The notes: generated by a model from the letters alone, not told the origin. A stretch of DNA of 64,000 nucleotides from Paraburkholderia sp. BL21I4N1 (GCF_002973525.1 NZ_PVEN01000022.1:38022-102021); one strand, 5' to 3'. Shown: positions 1-9,760, counted from the stretch's first letter. Numbers and translations: made by a program.

Positions 1-519
1 CGTGGTGTCGTCGCCGGCAATGGCGGTGCGCGCCTCGGAAATCATCGCACCGGTGTCGAGGCCGACGTCCATCTGCATCAGTGTGATGCCGGTTTCAGCG
101 TCGCCTGCTTCGATCGCGCGGTGAATCGGCGCGGCGCCCCGCCAGCGCGGCAGCAACGAAGCATGAATGTTGATGCAGCCCAGTCGCGGAATATCGAGCA
201 CTTCCTGCGGCAGGATCAGACCGTAAGCGGCCACGACCATCACGTCGTGCGGCGTGGCGCGTAGTTGCTCGATCGCGGCGGCGGCCTCTTCGGGATATTT
301 GCCGGCGCGGCGCAGCGAAGGCGGCTGCGCGACAGCCAGCCCGTGCTCTTCGGCGTAGCGCTTGACCGGGCTCGCCTGCAATTTCATGCCCCGCCCCGCC
401 GGCCGGTCCGGCTGGGTCAGCACGAGCGGCAACGGAAAGCCGGCGCTGTGGATCGCGGCCAATGCGGCCGCAGCGAACTCCGGTGTACCGGCAAAGATAA
501 CGCGCAACGAATGACTCAT
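1..519 (-). CDS. fmt: Methionyl-tRNA formyltransferase, N-terminal part (cut by window edge)
   Basis: Formylates the amino group of Met-tRNA(fMet) from 10-formyl-THF before translation initiation. The visible 173 residues begin MSHSLRVIFAGTPEFAAAAL, the standard Fmt N-terminus, and contain the formyltransferase motif INIHASLLPRWRGAAPI near residue 110, with the catalytic-site Asn-x-His-x-SLLP pattern, and then the ITLMQMDVGLDTG segment. The C-terminal part, including the tRNA-binding domain, lies outside the window. It sits 31 bp downstream of def on the same strand, the common def-fmt operon. Identification is firm; only completeness is unknown. Confidence 0.97.
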   Translation of the reverse strand, partial: MSHSLRVIFAGTPEFAAAALAAIHSAGFPLPLVLTQPDRPAGRGMKLQASPVKRYAEEHGLAVAQPPSLRRAGKYPEEAAAAIEQLRATPHDVMVVAAYGLILPQEVLDIPRLGCINIHASLLPRWRGAAPIHRAIEAGDAETGITLMQMDVGLDTGAMISEARTAIAGDDTT

Positions 520-550
520 GGACGGGGACGGGTGGCGAGGTGAACGCGCA

Positions 551-1054
551 TTACATGGCGTGGGCGAGCTTTTTCATCTTGCTCTTGATGCGCGTCTGCT
601 TCAGCGACGACAGGTACTCGACGAACACGCGGCCCATCAGGTGATCCATTTCGTGCTGGATGCACACCGCGAGCAGGCCTTCGCAATCCAGTTCGAAGCT
701 TTCGCCCTTCTCGTTCAACGCCCGCACGCGCACTTGCTCGGCGCGCTCGACATTGTCGTAAATCCCCGGCACCGACAAACAACCCTCTTCCGACAGCTTT
801 CTTTCGTCGCTCGACCAGATGATTTCCGGGTTGATGAACGCGAGGAGTTCGTTGTGATCGTCCGATACGTCGATCACGATCACGCGCTCGTGCACGTCGA
901 CCTGGGTCGCCGCAAGACCGACGCCGGGCGCGGCATACATGGTTTCAGCCATGTCTTTGACGAGACGGCGAATGCGGTCGTTGACCGCTTCGACCGGCTT
1001 CGCGATCTTGTGCAGCCGTTTGTCCGGGTAATTGAGGATGTTCAGTAAAGCCAT
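551..1054 (-). CDS. def: Peptide deformylase
   Basis: Removes the N-formyl group from nascent proteins, working with fmt in the same operon. 167 residues, the normal length. All three family motifs are present: PGVGLAATQ, EEGCLSVPG with the metal-binding Cys, and HEMDH with the two metal-binding His and the catalytic Glu. The frame stays open far upstream, but MALLNILNYPDKRLH is the conserved family N-terminus, so the start at 1054 was chosen. The gene diverges from dprA, and the roughly 240 bp between them should hold both promoters. Confidence 0.97.
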   Translation of the reverse strand: MALLNILNYPDKRLHKIAKPVEAVNDRIRRLVKDMAETMYAAPGVGLAATQVDVHERVIVIDVSDDHNELLAFINPEIIWSSDERKLSEEGCLSVPGIYDNVERAEQVRVRALNEKGESFELDCEGLLAVCIQHEMDHLMGRVFVEYLSSLKQTRIKSKMKKLAHAM

Positions 1055-1297
1055 GATCTTGAATGTGTTTTTAGGCGCCGCCGACCGTTGCGAGGCCCGC
1101 GTTAGCCATTCGGCCAGGTTGTGGGCGCGCCGCGTTACGCACAGGATAGATGGTGTCGAACCGGTTCGATTCAACGCGCCAGGTGCGCTATACGACGGGC
1201 CCGCGCGGGTGGGCGCGGCGCTGCAGTTATTTCGGATGATGAAAATTTTAGCATGGCGCCCGCCTGCCCGCTGGCCCTGCAGGAGGATCGACTCGCA

Positions 1298-2572
1298 ATG
1301 CACAGCTTGCCTGCAACCGATTTTGAAATCGCCGCCTGGCTGCGGCTTTCGCTCGCGCCCGGCCTGAAACCGGCGGCGCTGCGCCTGTTGTTGACCGCTT
1401 TTGGACTGCCGGAAGCGATTTTCGACCAACCGTCGGCCGCACTGGCTACGGTCGCCGGCGAGACCGCAGCGCGCGCAGCGCTGGCGCCGACCGGTCCCGA
1501 ATTCGACGCCCAACTCGACGCCGTGCTCGCATGGCGCGAATTGCCCGGCAACCAGGTCGTCATGCTCGACGACCCCGCTTACCCGCCCGCGCTGCTGACC
1601 ATGCCCGATCCGCCGCCGCTGCTATATATAAAGGGCCGGCTGGATCTGCTGCATACGCGGGCGGTGGCGCTGGTGGGCAGCCGCAGTGCGACGCCGCAAG
1701 GCGTCGAGGACGCGGAGCGGTTCGCGCGGGCGTTGTCGGCGGCCGGCGTGACCGTCGTGTCGGGACTAGCACTCGGCATCGACGGGGCCGCGCATCGGGG
1801 CGCCCTCGAGGGAATCGGTGGGACCGTCGCTGTGATCGGCACCGGTGCGGACCTGGTGTACCCGTCGGCGCACCACGCGCTGGCGCGGCAGATCGCGGCG
1901 CAAGGCGTCATTCTCTCGGAATGGCCGCTCGGCACACCCGCGCGCGCCGCCAACTTCCCGCAGCGCAATCGGCTGATCGCCGGTTTGGTCAGCGGCGTGG
2001 TGATCGTCGAGGCGGCGATGCGCTCCGGCTCGCTGATTACCGCGCGGCTGGCCAACGAAATGGGGCGCGACATCTTTGCGTTGCCGGGATCGATTCACGC
2101 GCCGCTGTCGCGCGGGTGTCATCGGATCATCAAGCAGGGGGCCAAACTGGTGGAGACGCCGGACGAAATATTGGAAGAGCTCGGCTTCACGCAACGGCCC
2201 GTCGCCCGGGCCGGTTCGGCGGCGGCACTACACGCGCTTTTTGGCGAGGGGGCGGAACAACCCCGCGCGCGTCCTCAGGCCGGGGCAACCTCAGTGGCGG
2301 AACACGCGGCAACTCACGAAAACGCCACCCACGCCGTCACACGAGCAACAGCGACATCTGCGTCGCCACCAAGCGCCGAGGCTCAGCAACTCCTCGCTGC
2401 GCTCGGTCATTCACCCACCACGCTTGAAATTCTTGCCACCCGCACCGAGATGGAGGACACCGCGTTACAAACCACCTTGCTGCAACTCGAACTCGCCGGT
2501 CAGGTGACGATGCTGCCCGGCGGCCGCTTCATGCGGGCAAGTCACGAGCGACCTCGCGTTGACCAGGGTTGA
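1298..2572 (+). CDS. dprA: DNA-processing protein DprA (Smf)
   Basis: Binds incoming single-stranded DNA during natural transformation and loads RecA. 424 residues from the ATG at 1298, which follows a strong AGGAGG at 1281-1286; the frame is open further upstream but without family similarity. The Rossmann-like core has the expected signatures VALVGSRSATPQG, VVSGLALGIDGAAHRGAL, GTGADLVYP, SEWPLGTPARAANFPQRNRLIAGL and the SGSLITA segment. After an Ala/Thr-rich linker, the last 70 residues (LLAALGHSPTTLEILATRTEM) form the winged-helix DprA C-terminal domain. Whether this strain is naturally competent cannot be told from one gene. Confidence 0.95.
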   Translation: MHSLPATDFEIAAWLRLSLAPGLKPAALRLLLTAFGLPEAIFDQPSAALATVAGETAARAALAPTGPEFDAQLDAVLAWRELPGNQVVMLDDPAYPPALLTMPDPPPLLYIKGRLDLLHTRAVALVGSRSATPQGVEDAERFARALSAAGVTVVSGLALGIDGAAHRGALEGIGGTVAVIGTGADLVYPSAHHALARQIAAQGVILSEWPLGTPARAANFPQRNRLIAGLVSGVVIVEAAMRSGSLITARLANEMGRDIFALPGSIHAPLSRGCHRIIKQGAKLVETPDEILEELGFTQRPVARAGSAAALHALFGEGAEQPRARPQAGATSVAEHAATHENATHAVTRATATSASPPSAEAQQLLAALGHSPTTLEILATRTEMEDTALQTTLLQLELAGQVTMLPGGRFMRASHERPRVDQG

Positions 2573-2639
2573 CCACCCTCGCGGATCGACCATGCTACAT
2601 TCGCGCCAAAGCACTCGACAAAGTACGTAAGGAACTACC

Positions 2640-3017
2640 ATGCCCGCGCTGAACCTCGACACCGACCAAGACCGGATCGCCGAGCGCGTCAACGAGCCCG
2701 ACACGCTGTTCGTCGCCTGCCTGTGCGCGGAGTGGTGCGGAACCTGTCGCGATTATCGAGACGCCTTCAACAAACTGGCCGATCGTCACCCTGATATCTG
2801 TTTCGCATGGATCGACATCGAAACCCATGCGGACCGTTTCGACGATCTGGACGTCGAGAATTTTCCGACCATCCTGATCGAAGACTCGGTCACGACACGA
2901 TTCTTCGGCACGGTATTGCCACAGGCGGCGATTGTGGAACGGATGTTGTCGGATCTGACGGCCGTACCCGGCGTCAGCGGCGCGCCTAAATTGCGGCCGG
3001 CGCTTCAGGTTGCCTGA
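2640..3017 (+). CDS. Thioredoxin-like protein
   Basis: 125-residue thioredoxin-fold protein with the redox motif AEWCGTCRDY near residue 33 (WCGTC rather than the WCGPC of classical thioredoxin). The cis-Pro loop is recognisable as NFPTILIED, near residue 78. No signal peptide is visible, so it is probably cytosolic. It follows dprA by 67 bp with its own AAGGA ribosome-binding site, so the two may be cotranscribed. Function is likely thiol-disulfide exchange, but the natural partner is unknown; the variant active site suggests it is not the main thioredoxin. Confidence 0.85.
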   Translation: MPALNLDTDQDRIAERVNEPDTLFVACLCAEWCGTCRDYRDAFNKLADRHPDICFAWIDIETHADRFDDLDVENFPTILIEDSVTTRFFGTVLPQAAIVERMLSDLTAVPGVSGAPKLRPALQVA

Positions 3018-3142
3018 TGAGGCGGCCTGAAACTGCAATCCCCAAGCCTTGCGGCGCGGGCGTTGCGAGCAGGTCACGGCGCGTTTTCCATAACTTGCCG
3101 GACCGCGGAACGCGCAATTATGATGGCGCGCTTTTATGGCAC

Positions 3143-3175
3143 TTGACACGTCGCCTTAGCGGCGTGTGCTATAAA
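3143..3175 (+). promoter_or_regulatory. Candidate sigma-70 promoter for topB
   Basis: TTGACA at 3143-3148 and TATAAA at 3170-3175 preceded by TGC (extended -10), about 100 bp before topB. The 21-bp spacer is longer than the ideal 17, so the -35 may matter less than the extended -10. A GC-rich dyad (ACACG...CGTGT) fills the spacer. Confidence 0.4.
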
Positions 3176-3273
3176 GCGGTCGTTAATGGGTCGCAAAGGT
3201 CGCAAACGAGGGTCGCGCGAATAACCGCGCACTCAAGGCCATCAACCCGGATCTACCAACCTCACATCGAGTC

Positions 3274-5961
3274 ATGTCCAAAGCACTGATCATCGCCGAA
3301 AAGCCTTCCGTCGCGAACGACATCGCGAAGGCTTTGGGCGGCTTTACCAAGCATGACGAGTACTACGAAAGCGACGACTACGTCCTTTCCTCGGCAGTCG
3401 GCCACCTGCTGGAAATCGCCGCACCCGAAGACTATGAAGTCAAACGCGGCAAGTGGAGTTTCGCCAATCTGCCCGTCATTCCGCCGCATTTCGACCTCAA
3501 TCCGATCGCCAAGAGCGAGTCGCGCCTGAAGGTGCTGACGAAGCTGCTCAAGCGCAAAGACGTCGACCGCCTGATTAACGCATGTGACGCGGGGCGCGAG
3601 GGCGAGCTGATTTTCCGCCTGATCGCGCAGCACGCGAAAGCCAGGCAGCCGGTGCAGCGCCTGTGGCTGCAGTCCATGACGGCCGGCTCGATCCGCGACG
3701 GCTTCGCCCGTCTGCGCAGCGACGAAGAAATGCAGCCGCTGGCCGACGCCGCGCGTTGCCGCTCGGAAGCCGACTGGCTGGTCGGTATCAACGGCACGCG
3801 GGCCATGACCGCGTTCAATAGCAAGGGCGGTGGCTTCTTCCTGACCACGGTCGGGCGGGTGCAGACGCCGACACTGTCGATCGTGGTCGAGCGCGAAGAA
3901 AAGATTCGCCGCTTCGTGCCGCGCGACTATTGGGAAGTGAAGGCGGAGTTCGTCTGCGCGGCCGGTTTCTACGAAGGCCGCTGGTTCGATCCGAAATTCA
4001 AACGCGACGAGTTCGATCCGGAAAAACGCGACTCGCGTCTGTGGGCGCTGCCCGCGGCCGAAACGATCGTTGCGGCCTGCCGTGGCCAGATCGGCAAGGT
4101 TAGTGAAGAATCGAAGCCGTCCACGCAACTCTCGCCGGCGCTGTTCGATTTGACCAGTCTGCAGCGTGAGGCTAACGGCCGCTTCGGCTTCTCCGCAAAA
4201 AACACGCTGGGCCTCGCCCAGGCGCTGTACGAAAAGCACAAGGTCCTGACCTATCCCCGTACCGACGCGCGCGCGCTGCCGGAAGACTATATGGATACGG
4301 TCAAAGACACGCTCGGCATGCTCAAGGAGAGCAACAACTATCTGCCGTTCGCCAAGCAGGTGTTGGACAAGGGCTGGGTGAAGCCGAACAAGCGCATCTT
4401 CGACAACTCGAAGATCAGCGATCACTTCGCAATCATCCCGACGGCGCAGGCGCCGAAGAACCTGTCCGAGCCGGAACAGAAGCTTTACGACCTCGTCGTG
4501 AAGCGGTTCCTGTCGGTGTTCTTCCCGGCCGCCGAATACCGTGTGACCACGCGGATCACGGAAGTGGTCGGCCATCACTTCAAGACGGAAGGCAAGGTGC
4601 TGGTCGAGCCGGGCTGGTTGCAGGTCTACGGCCGCGAAATCGGCGGCGAAGACGCGAACCTCGTGCCGGTGCAGAAGGACGAGAAGGTCAAGACCGACAA
4701 GATCGCTGCCCATCAACTGGTAACGAAGCCGCCCGCACGCTACAACGAAGCGACCTTGCTGTCGGCCATGGAAGGCGCGGGCAAGCTCGTCGAAGACGAC
4801 GAACTGCGCGAAGCGATGGCGGCCAAGGGGCTCGGCACGCCGGCCACGCGCGCCGCGATCATCGAAGGCCTGCTCGGCGAAAAGTATCTGATCCGCGAAG
4901 GCCGCGATCTGATTCCGACCGCCAAGGCGTTCCAGTTGATGACGCTATTGCGCGGCCTCGGCGTGAAGGAACTGACCGCACCGGAATTGACCGGCGAGTG
5001 GGAATACAAGCTCTCGCAAATGGAACGCGGCAACCTGCCGCGCGACGCGTTCATGCAGGAAATCGCCCGCATGACGCAAACGATCGTCAAGCGCGCGAAG
5101 GAATACGATTCCGACACGATCCCCGGTGATTACGCGACGTTAGAGACGCCGTGTCCGAACTGCGGCGGTCAGGTGAAGGAAAACTACCGGCGTTTCGCCT
5201 GCTCGAAATGCGAGTTCTCGATTTCGAAGATTCCGGGCGGACGCCAGTTTGAAATTCCGGAAGTCGAAGAGCTGATGCAGAACAAGACGATCGGGCCGCT
5301 GTCGGGTTTCCGCAGCAAGATGGGCCGTCCCTTCTCGGCGATCCTGAAGCTGTCGCTCGACGACGAAATCAAGAATTACAAGCTGGAGTTCGACTTCGGC
5401 CAGGATTCCGGCGGCGAAGATGGCGAACCGCCTGATTTCTCCGAACAGCAGTCGGTCGGCGCGTGTCCGAAATGCAAGGGCCGCGTGTTCGAACATGGCA
5501 TGAGCTACGTCTGCGAGAACTCGGTCGCGAATCCGAAGACCTGCGACTTCCGTTCAGGTAAGGTGATCCTGCAGCAGGAAATCGCGCGTGAACAGATGGC
5601 GAAGCTGCTCGAAGAGGGCCGTACGGACCTGCTGACGAACTTCAAGTCGTCGCGCACCGGCCGTAACTTCAAGGCGTTCCTGGTCAAACAGAACGACGGC
5701 AAGATCGGCTTCGAGTTCGAAAAGAAGGAACCGTCCGCCAAGACCGCGGCGAAAACCGCGGCGGCGAAGTCGGCTGCCAAGGCGGCGCCGGATTCGGAGT
5801 CGGACGACGACGAAGGGTCCGTCGCGGTGAAAGCCGTCCCGGCTGCCAAGAAGGTCGCGGCGAAGAAAGCGCCGGCAGCCAGGAAGGCGGCCACCAAAAC
5901 GGCTGCTGCGGCCAAGAAAGCGCCGGCGAAGAAAACCGTCGCGCGCAAAACCGGCTCCTGA
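3274..5961 (+). CDS. topB: DNA topoisomerase III (type IA)
   Basis: Type IA topoisomerase that passes and decatenates single strands. 895 residues. The Toprim domain has the acidic DAGREGEL motif at 105-112, and the active-site Tyr is in LTYPRTDAR (Tyr about 327). The sequence KGLGTPATRAAIIEGL near residue 515 is typical of TopB. Two C-terminal zinc-ribbon-like clusters follow (CPNCGG...CSKC from about 627; CPKCKG...CENSVANPKTC near 730). The last 80 or so residues are an extremely Ala/Lys-rich tail of histone-H1 type (repeats of KKAPA / AAKTA), a nonspecific DNA-binding extension common in Burkholderia proteins. The gene stands alone, ending before a strong bidirectional hairpin. Confidence 0.96.
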   Translation: MSKALIIAEKPSVANDIAKALGGFTKHDEYYESDDYVLSSAVGHLLEIAAPEDYEVKRGKWSFANLPVIPPHFDLNPIAKSESRLKVLTKLLKRKDVDRLINACDAGREGELIFRLIAQHAKARQPVQRLWLQSMTAGSIRDGFARLRSDEEMQPLADAARCRSEADWLVGINGTRAMTAFNSKGGGFFLTTVGRVQTPTLSIVVEREEKIRRFVPRDYWEVKAEFVCAAGFYEGRWFDPKFKRDEFDPEKRDSRLWALPAAETIVAACRGQIGKVSEESKPSTQLSPALFDLTSLQREANGRFGFSAKNTLGLAQALYEKHKVLTYPRTDARALPEDYMDTVKDTLGMLKESNNYLPFAKQVLDKGWVKPNKRIFDNSKISDHFAIIPTAQAPKNLSEPEQKLYDLVVKRFLSVFFPAAEYRVTTRITEVVGHHFKTEGKVLVEPGWLQVYGREIGGEDANLVPVQKDEKVKTDKIAAHQLVTKPPARYNEATLLSAMEGAGKLVEDDELREAMAAKGLGTPATRAAIIEGLLGEKYLIREGRDLIPTAKAFQLMTLLRGLGVKELTAPELTGEWEYKLSQMERGNLPRDAFMQEIARMTQTIVKRAKEYDSDTIPGDYATLETPCPNCGGQVKENYRRFACSKCEFSISKIPGGRQFEIPEVEELMQNKTIGPLSGFRSKMGRPFSAILKLSLDDEIKNYKLEFDFGQDSGGEDGEPPDFSEQQSVGACPKCKGRVFEHGMSYVCENSVANPKTCDFRSGKVILQQEIAREQMAKLLEEGRTDLLTNFKSSRTGRNFKAFLVKQNDGKIGFEFEKKEPSAKTAAKTAAAKSAAKAAPDSESDDDEGSVAVKAVPAAKKVAAKKAPAARKAATKTAAAAKKAPAKKTVARKTGS

Positions 5962-6048
5962 TCCGGGGCACTTAGGCTGGAGGCGGCGTTTGCTTCCAGC
6001 CGGCTTGCTTAAGCGGTTCGGATTCACCCGGTTTCCGACATGCCACAA

Positions 6049-6084
6049 AAAAATGCGCAGTCACTTAGGTGACTGCGCATTTTT
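6049..6084. terminator. Bidirectional intrinsic terminator between topB and the LysR gene
   Basis: Perfect 16-bp stem (AAAAATGCGCAGTCAC / GTGACTGCGCATTTTT) with a TTAG loop, A-tract on one side and T-tract on the other. It can stop topB from the left and the convergent LysR-type gene from the right. Confidence 0.9.
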
Positions 6085-6152
6085 CTTTGTCCACCGGAAC
6101 GCGACTACCGCGCGTCGCCCCCAGCCTCAGAGCCTGATCGATCCACCGACAC

Positions 6153-7256
6153 TTAAAGCGGCGACAAAACCGTCGGCCGCGTACGAGTGGTCGTTTTGGC
6201 TAAGGTCGTCGTTGGAATCGGCGACAACTCGCTGTCCAGCAGGCGAGACAGTGGCTCGGCGCCGTCGAACGCTTCCGGCGGCATGTGATCCGACGAATCC
6301 AACGCCGACGACGTGTCGGGCCGTCCAAGGCCGTCCTTGATCCACTGTTCGCCGAGCAGGCTGTTCGGCGTCTGGCTGAAATGCTCGACCAGATGATCGA
6401 TAAACGTGCGGACCTTCGCCGGCAAGTGACGGCGGCTCGGATACGCAATGTTGATTTCGACCTGCGGCAAACGGTAATCGCCGAGCAAACGCACCAGTCG
6501 GCCACGCGTCATGTCACGGCCGATCAGATAGCTCGGCAGAATGGCAATGCCCATGCCGAGCAACGCGAACTGCCGCAGCATTTCCGTGTTGTTCGCCACG
6601 ATCACGTTCGACGGCCGCACCCGCACCTCGCCTTCCGGGCCGGTGAACACGCGCTCGTCGCCCCAATACTCGGACGGCAAGCTCAGGCACGGATGCTCCA
6701 GCAAATGCTCGGGACGCGTCGGCACGCCGTGCTTCTCGAGATAAGCCGGCGTGGCGCACACCGTCATGCACCCGGTGGTGAGACGTCGCGTAACGATGCT
6801 CGCGCTGCGCATTTGACGCGCGATCACCACGCCCACGTCGAAACCTTCTTCGACCAGATCGACCTGGCGATCGACCAGCGTGACGTCAGGAATGACTTTC
6901 GGGTAACGCTCTGCGTACGTCTGAAGTACGGGCGCGAGGTTGTGCAGCCCGAACACCACCGGCGCGACGATTCTCAGCGTACCGACGGGTTCGTGATTGC
7001 GCGCCACCACCATCTGCTCGACGTCTTCCAGTTCGTCGAGAATCTGGCGCGCGCGCTCGAGATAAACCTGACCGGATTCGGTCAGAGACAAGCTGCGGGT
7101 TGTGCGATTGAGCAGCCGCGTACCAAGACGGCCTTCGAGATCGGCAACGTGGCGGGTGGCAACTGCGTTGGAAATATCCATCGCGCTCGCAGCGCGGGCA
7201 AAACTGCCGAGATCCGCCACTCTGACGAAAACTCGCATCGACTGCAAATGATCCAT
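6153..7256 (-). CDS. LysR-family transcriptional regulator
   Basis: 367 residues. The N-terminal winged HTH is canonical (MDHLQSMRVFVRVADLGSFARAASAMDISNAVATRHVADLEGRLGTRLLNRTTR), followed from about residue 90 by a type-2 periplasmic-binding-fold effector domain of the CrgA/DsdC-like subgroup (LRIVAP... FDVGVVIAR...). The protein carries about 65 extra residues after the usual LysR end (LVEHFSQTP), rich in Thr and Arg, which is unusual. It converges with topB and is not clearly divergent from a partner gene, so the regulon cannot be inferred. Confidence 0.9.
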   Translation of the reverse strand: MDHLQSMRVFVRVADLGSFARAASAMDISNAVATRHVADLEGRLGTRLLNRTTRSLSLTESGQVYLERARQILDELEDVEQMVVARNHEPVGTLRIVAPVVFGLHNLAPVLQTYAERYPKVIPDVTLVDRQVDLVEEGFDVGVVIARQMRSASIVTRRLTTGCMTVCATPAYLEKHGVPTRPEHLLEHPCLSLPSEYWGDERVFTGPEGEVRVRPSNVIVANNTEMLRQFALLGMGIAILPSYLIGRDMTRGRLVRLLGDYRLPQVEINIAYPSRRHLPAKVRTFIDHLVEHFSQTPNSLLGEQWIKDGLGRPDTSSALDSSDHMPPEAFDGAEPLSRLLDSELSPIPTTTLAKTTTRTRPTVLSPL

Positions 7257-7550
7257 AAGACAACTCCTGCCGTGTTACAGCTTCCTGACAATCGGTGAAA
7301 ACCAGTGAAGCGAACTTGGAATTCTCCTACGACTCGCGAAATCGTGCAGAAGTTGCCCGCGAAAGCGGAAATATTGTCGATTTCTGTGCGACTGTGCTCA
7401 CCAATGTAGGGCGTGAACACTCATTATTCCGAGAAAAGAAACAATCTGCTGCGCTGCAGCTTGCACTGTCTTTTTTGTTCGAACAGACGTAATGATCGTC
7501 CCGGCGTTGCGGGATCGGGAAAAATCGCAGTGTGAGCGGGTGTTAGGCAA
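7257..7550. other. Intergenic stretch without a gene
   Basis: About 290 bp between the divergently read 5' end of the LysR gene and the 3' end of pckG. It is less GC-rich than its surroundings and probably holds the LysR promoter. I see no convincing ORF, RNA or repeat. Confidence 0.5.
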
Positions 7551-7576
7551 AGAAAAACCGCCCGAAGGCGGCTTTC
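7551..7576 (-). terminator. Intrinsic terminator of pckG
   Basis: Read on the minus strand: AAGCCGCC, a TTCG loop, GGCGG, then TTTTTCTTT. The GC stem and T-tract directly follow the pckG stop. Confidence 0.85.
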
Positions 7577-7600
7577 TGCGCGAAGTGAATACTCACGTGG

Positions 7601-9460
7601 TCAGGCAATGAGCTTTTGCTCAAGCGAGCGTTTAGCTTGAGTCAGGGCGGCCGGCAGGCCTTGCTGCAGCGTGTCAAAGAGCTCGGCGTGCAGCGCGAGT
7701 TCATCGCGCCATGCTGCGTCGTCCACGGAAATCACCTGCTCGAACTGCGCGCGGCTGAAGTTCAGCCCGCTCCAGTCGATGTCGTCATAGTGCGGCGAGA
7801 CGCCGAACGCGTGTTCTTCGCCCTCAGCAGCGGTGCCTTCGATGCGGCCGACCATCCACCCCAGCACGCGCATATTCTCGCCGAACCCCGGCCAGACGAA
7901 TTTGCCGTCCGCGCCCTTGCGGAACCAGTTGACGCAGAAAATTTTCGGCAACTTCGCGTTCAGTTGCGCGAGGCGCTCGCCGGTTTTTAGCCAGTGACTA
8001 AAGTAGTCGCTCATGTTGTAGCCGCAGAACGGCAGCATCGCGAACGGGTCGCGGCGCACCACGCCCTGCTGGCCGGCGGCTGCAGCGGTCGTTTCGGAAC
8101 CCATGGTCGCGGCCATGTAGACGCCCTCGACCCAGTTGCGCGCTTCGGTGACGAGCGGCACGGTCGTGGAACGGCGGCCGCCGAAAATAAACGCGTCGAG
8201 TGCGACGCCCGCCGGGTTTTCCCAGTCGGCGTCGATCGACGGGCATTGCGCGGCCGGCGCCGTGAAACGCGCGTTCGGATGCGCCGCCTTGCGGCCGTTC
8301 TCCCTTGCGGAGGCCGGCGTCCAGTCCTTGCCCTGCCAGTCGATCAGGTGTGCGGGCGCTTCGTCCGTCATCCCTTCCCACCAGACGTCGCCGTCGTCGG
8401 TCAGCGCCACGTTCGTAAAGATCACGTTCTCTTTCAACGTGGCCATGGCGTTGAAGTTGGTTTTTTCGCTCGTGCCCGGCGCGACGCCGAAGTAGCCGGC
8501 TTCCGGATTGATCGCGTAGAGGCGGCCGTCCTTGCCCGGCTTGATCCACGCGATGTCGTCGCCGATCGTGGAGATTTTCCAGCCGTTCAGGCCTTCGGGC
8601 GGGATCAGCATCGCGAAGTTGGTCTTGCCGCACGCTGACGGAAACGCCGCCGCCACGTGATGCTTGCGTCCTTGCGGCGACGTGACGCCGAGAATCAGCA
8701 TGTGTTCGGCGAGCCAGCCTTCGGCGCGGCCCATGGTCGACGCGATGCGCAGCGCGAAGCACTTCTTGCCGAGCAGTGCGTTACCGCCGTAGCCCGAGCC
8801 GTAGCTCCAGATTTCGCGCGACTCGGGAAAATGGACGATGTATTTGGTGTCGTTACACGGCCACGGCACATCTTTCGCACCGGCCGCCAACGGCGCGCCG
8901 ACCGAATGCACGCACGGCACGAACTCGCCGTCTTCGCCGAGCACGTCGTACACCTGGCGGCCCATGCGCGTCATGATCCGCATGTTCGTCACCACGTACG
9001 GGCTGTCGCTCAGCTCAACGCCGATGTGCGCGATCGGCGAACCTAGCGGGCCCATCGAGAACGGCACCACGTACATCGTGCGGCCGCGCATCGCGCCGTC
9101 GAACAGACCGTCGAGCGTGGAGCGCATTTGCGCCGGGGCGATCCAGTTATTGGTCGGCCCTGCGTCTTCGCGACGGGGCGAGCAGATAAAGGTGCGATCT
9201 TCGACACGCGCCACATCGGACGGATCGGACCAGGCGAGGTAGGAATTGGGACGTTTCGCGGGATTGAGTTTTCTCAGGGTGCCCGCTTCGACCATTTGCG
9301 CGCACAGGCGGTCGTATTCCTCCTGCGAGCCGTCGCACCAGACGATCCGGTCAGGCTTGGTCAGCGCGGCGACGCGCTGGACCCAGTCGAGCAGCTTTCG
9401 GTGTTTGACCCACGCGGGCGCCTCGATTACGGGCTGTCCTTCGAATGAGGGATGGTTCAT
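7601..9460 (-). CDS. pckG: Phosphoenolpyruvate carboxykinase (GTP)
   Basis: Converts oxaloacetate plus GTP to phosphoenolpyruvate, the first step of gluconeogenesis from organic acids. 619 residues from the ATG at 9460, which has GGAGACA just upstream; a 16-codon upstream extension is open but lacks a ribosome-binding site. Family signatures: GSGYGGNALLGKKCFALRIAS, the P-loop FPSACGKTNFAML, the metal-binding GDDIAW, and FIFGGRRS. The GTP-dependent enzyme is the usual form in Burkholderiaceae. Monocistronic, with its own terminator. The 380-bp gap upstream is shared with a divergent dehydrogenase gene. Confidence 0.97.
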   Translation of the reverse strand: MNHPSFEGQPVIEAPAWVKHRKLLDWVQRVAALTKPDRIVWCDGSQEEYDRLCAQMVEAGTLRKLNPAKRPNSYLAWSDPSDVARVEDRTFICSPRREDAGPTNNWIAPAQMRSTLDGLFDGAMRGRTMYVVPFSMGPLGSPIAHIGVELSDSPYVVTNMRIMTRMGRQVYDVLGEDGEFVPCVHSVGAPLAAGAKDVPWPCNDTKYIVHFPESREIWSYGSGYGGNALLGKKCFALRIASTMGRAEGWLAEHMLILGVTSPQGRKHHVAAAFPSACGKTNFAMLIPPEGLNGWKISTIGDDIAWIKPGKDGRLYAINPEAGYFGVAPGTSEKTNFNAMATLKENVIFTNVALTDDGDVWWEGMTDEAPAHLIDWQGKDWTPASARENGRKAAHPNARFTAPAAQCPSIDADWENPAGVALDAFIFGGRRSTTVPLVTEARNWVEGVYMAATMGSETTAAAAGQQGVVRRDPFAMLPFCGYNMSDYFSHWLKTGERLAQLNAKLPKIFCVNWFRKGADGKFVWPGFGENMRVLGWMVGRIEGTAAEGEEHAFGVSPHYDDIDWSGLNFSRAQFEQVISVDDAAWRDELALHAELFDTLQQGLPAALTQAKRSLEQKLIA

Positions 9461-9760
9461 CGACTTGTCTCCGTTTTGAAATCGAATAGAAAAACGGTAC
9501 AAGCCCAAGGGGACGCTGCATGCGAGAGGCGTTCAATTCCTTGCGCCGGGAGACTGCTATCAGCCGACGCGCAATTGTGCAGGTCATCATGGGCCACACA
9601 GCCTGCTGAGCAGAGACGTCCGCCGGCGGTCGTCTGCAACCGTCTGTAAAGCGGCTTGCCTCAACACGCAACAAACTGTTAAAAACGATGTCAATCGACC
9701 TTTCCGTGGCGCAGCCGTTCTATGCGGCAGCTTCTACGGTAAGGCATCCAGCCAGTCCGG
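9461..9760. other. Intergenic region upstream of pckG
   Basis: Holds the pckG promoter region. On the minus strand TTGACA (9694-9689) is a possible -35 but no good -10 follows at 17 bp. No gene seen. Confidence 0.4.

Noticed and set aside
3262..4716. 484-codon open frame antisense to topB
   Set aside because: High-GC shadow frame: low-complexity composition and no family motif, with topB clearly coding on the other strand.
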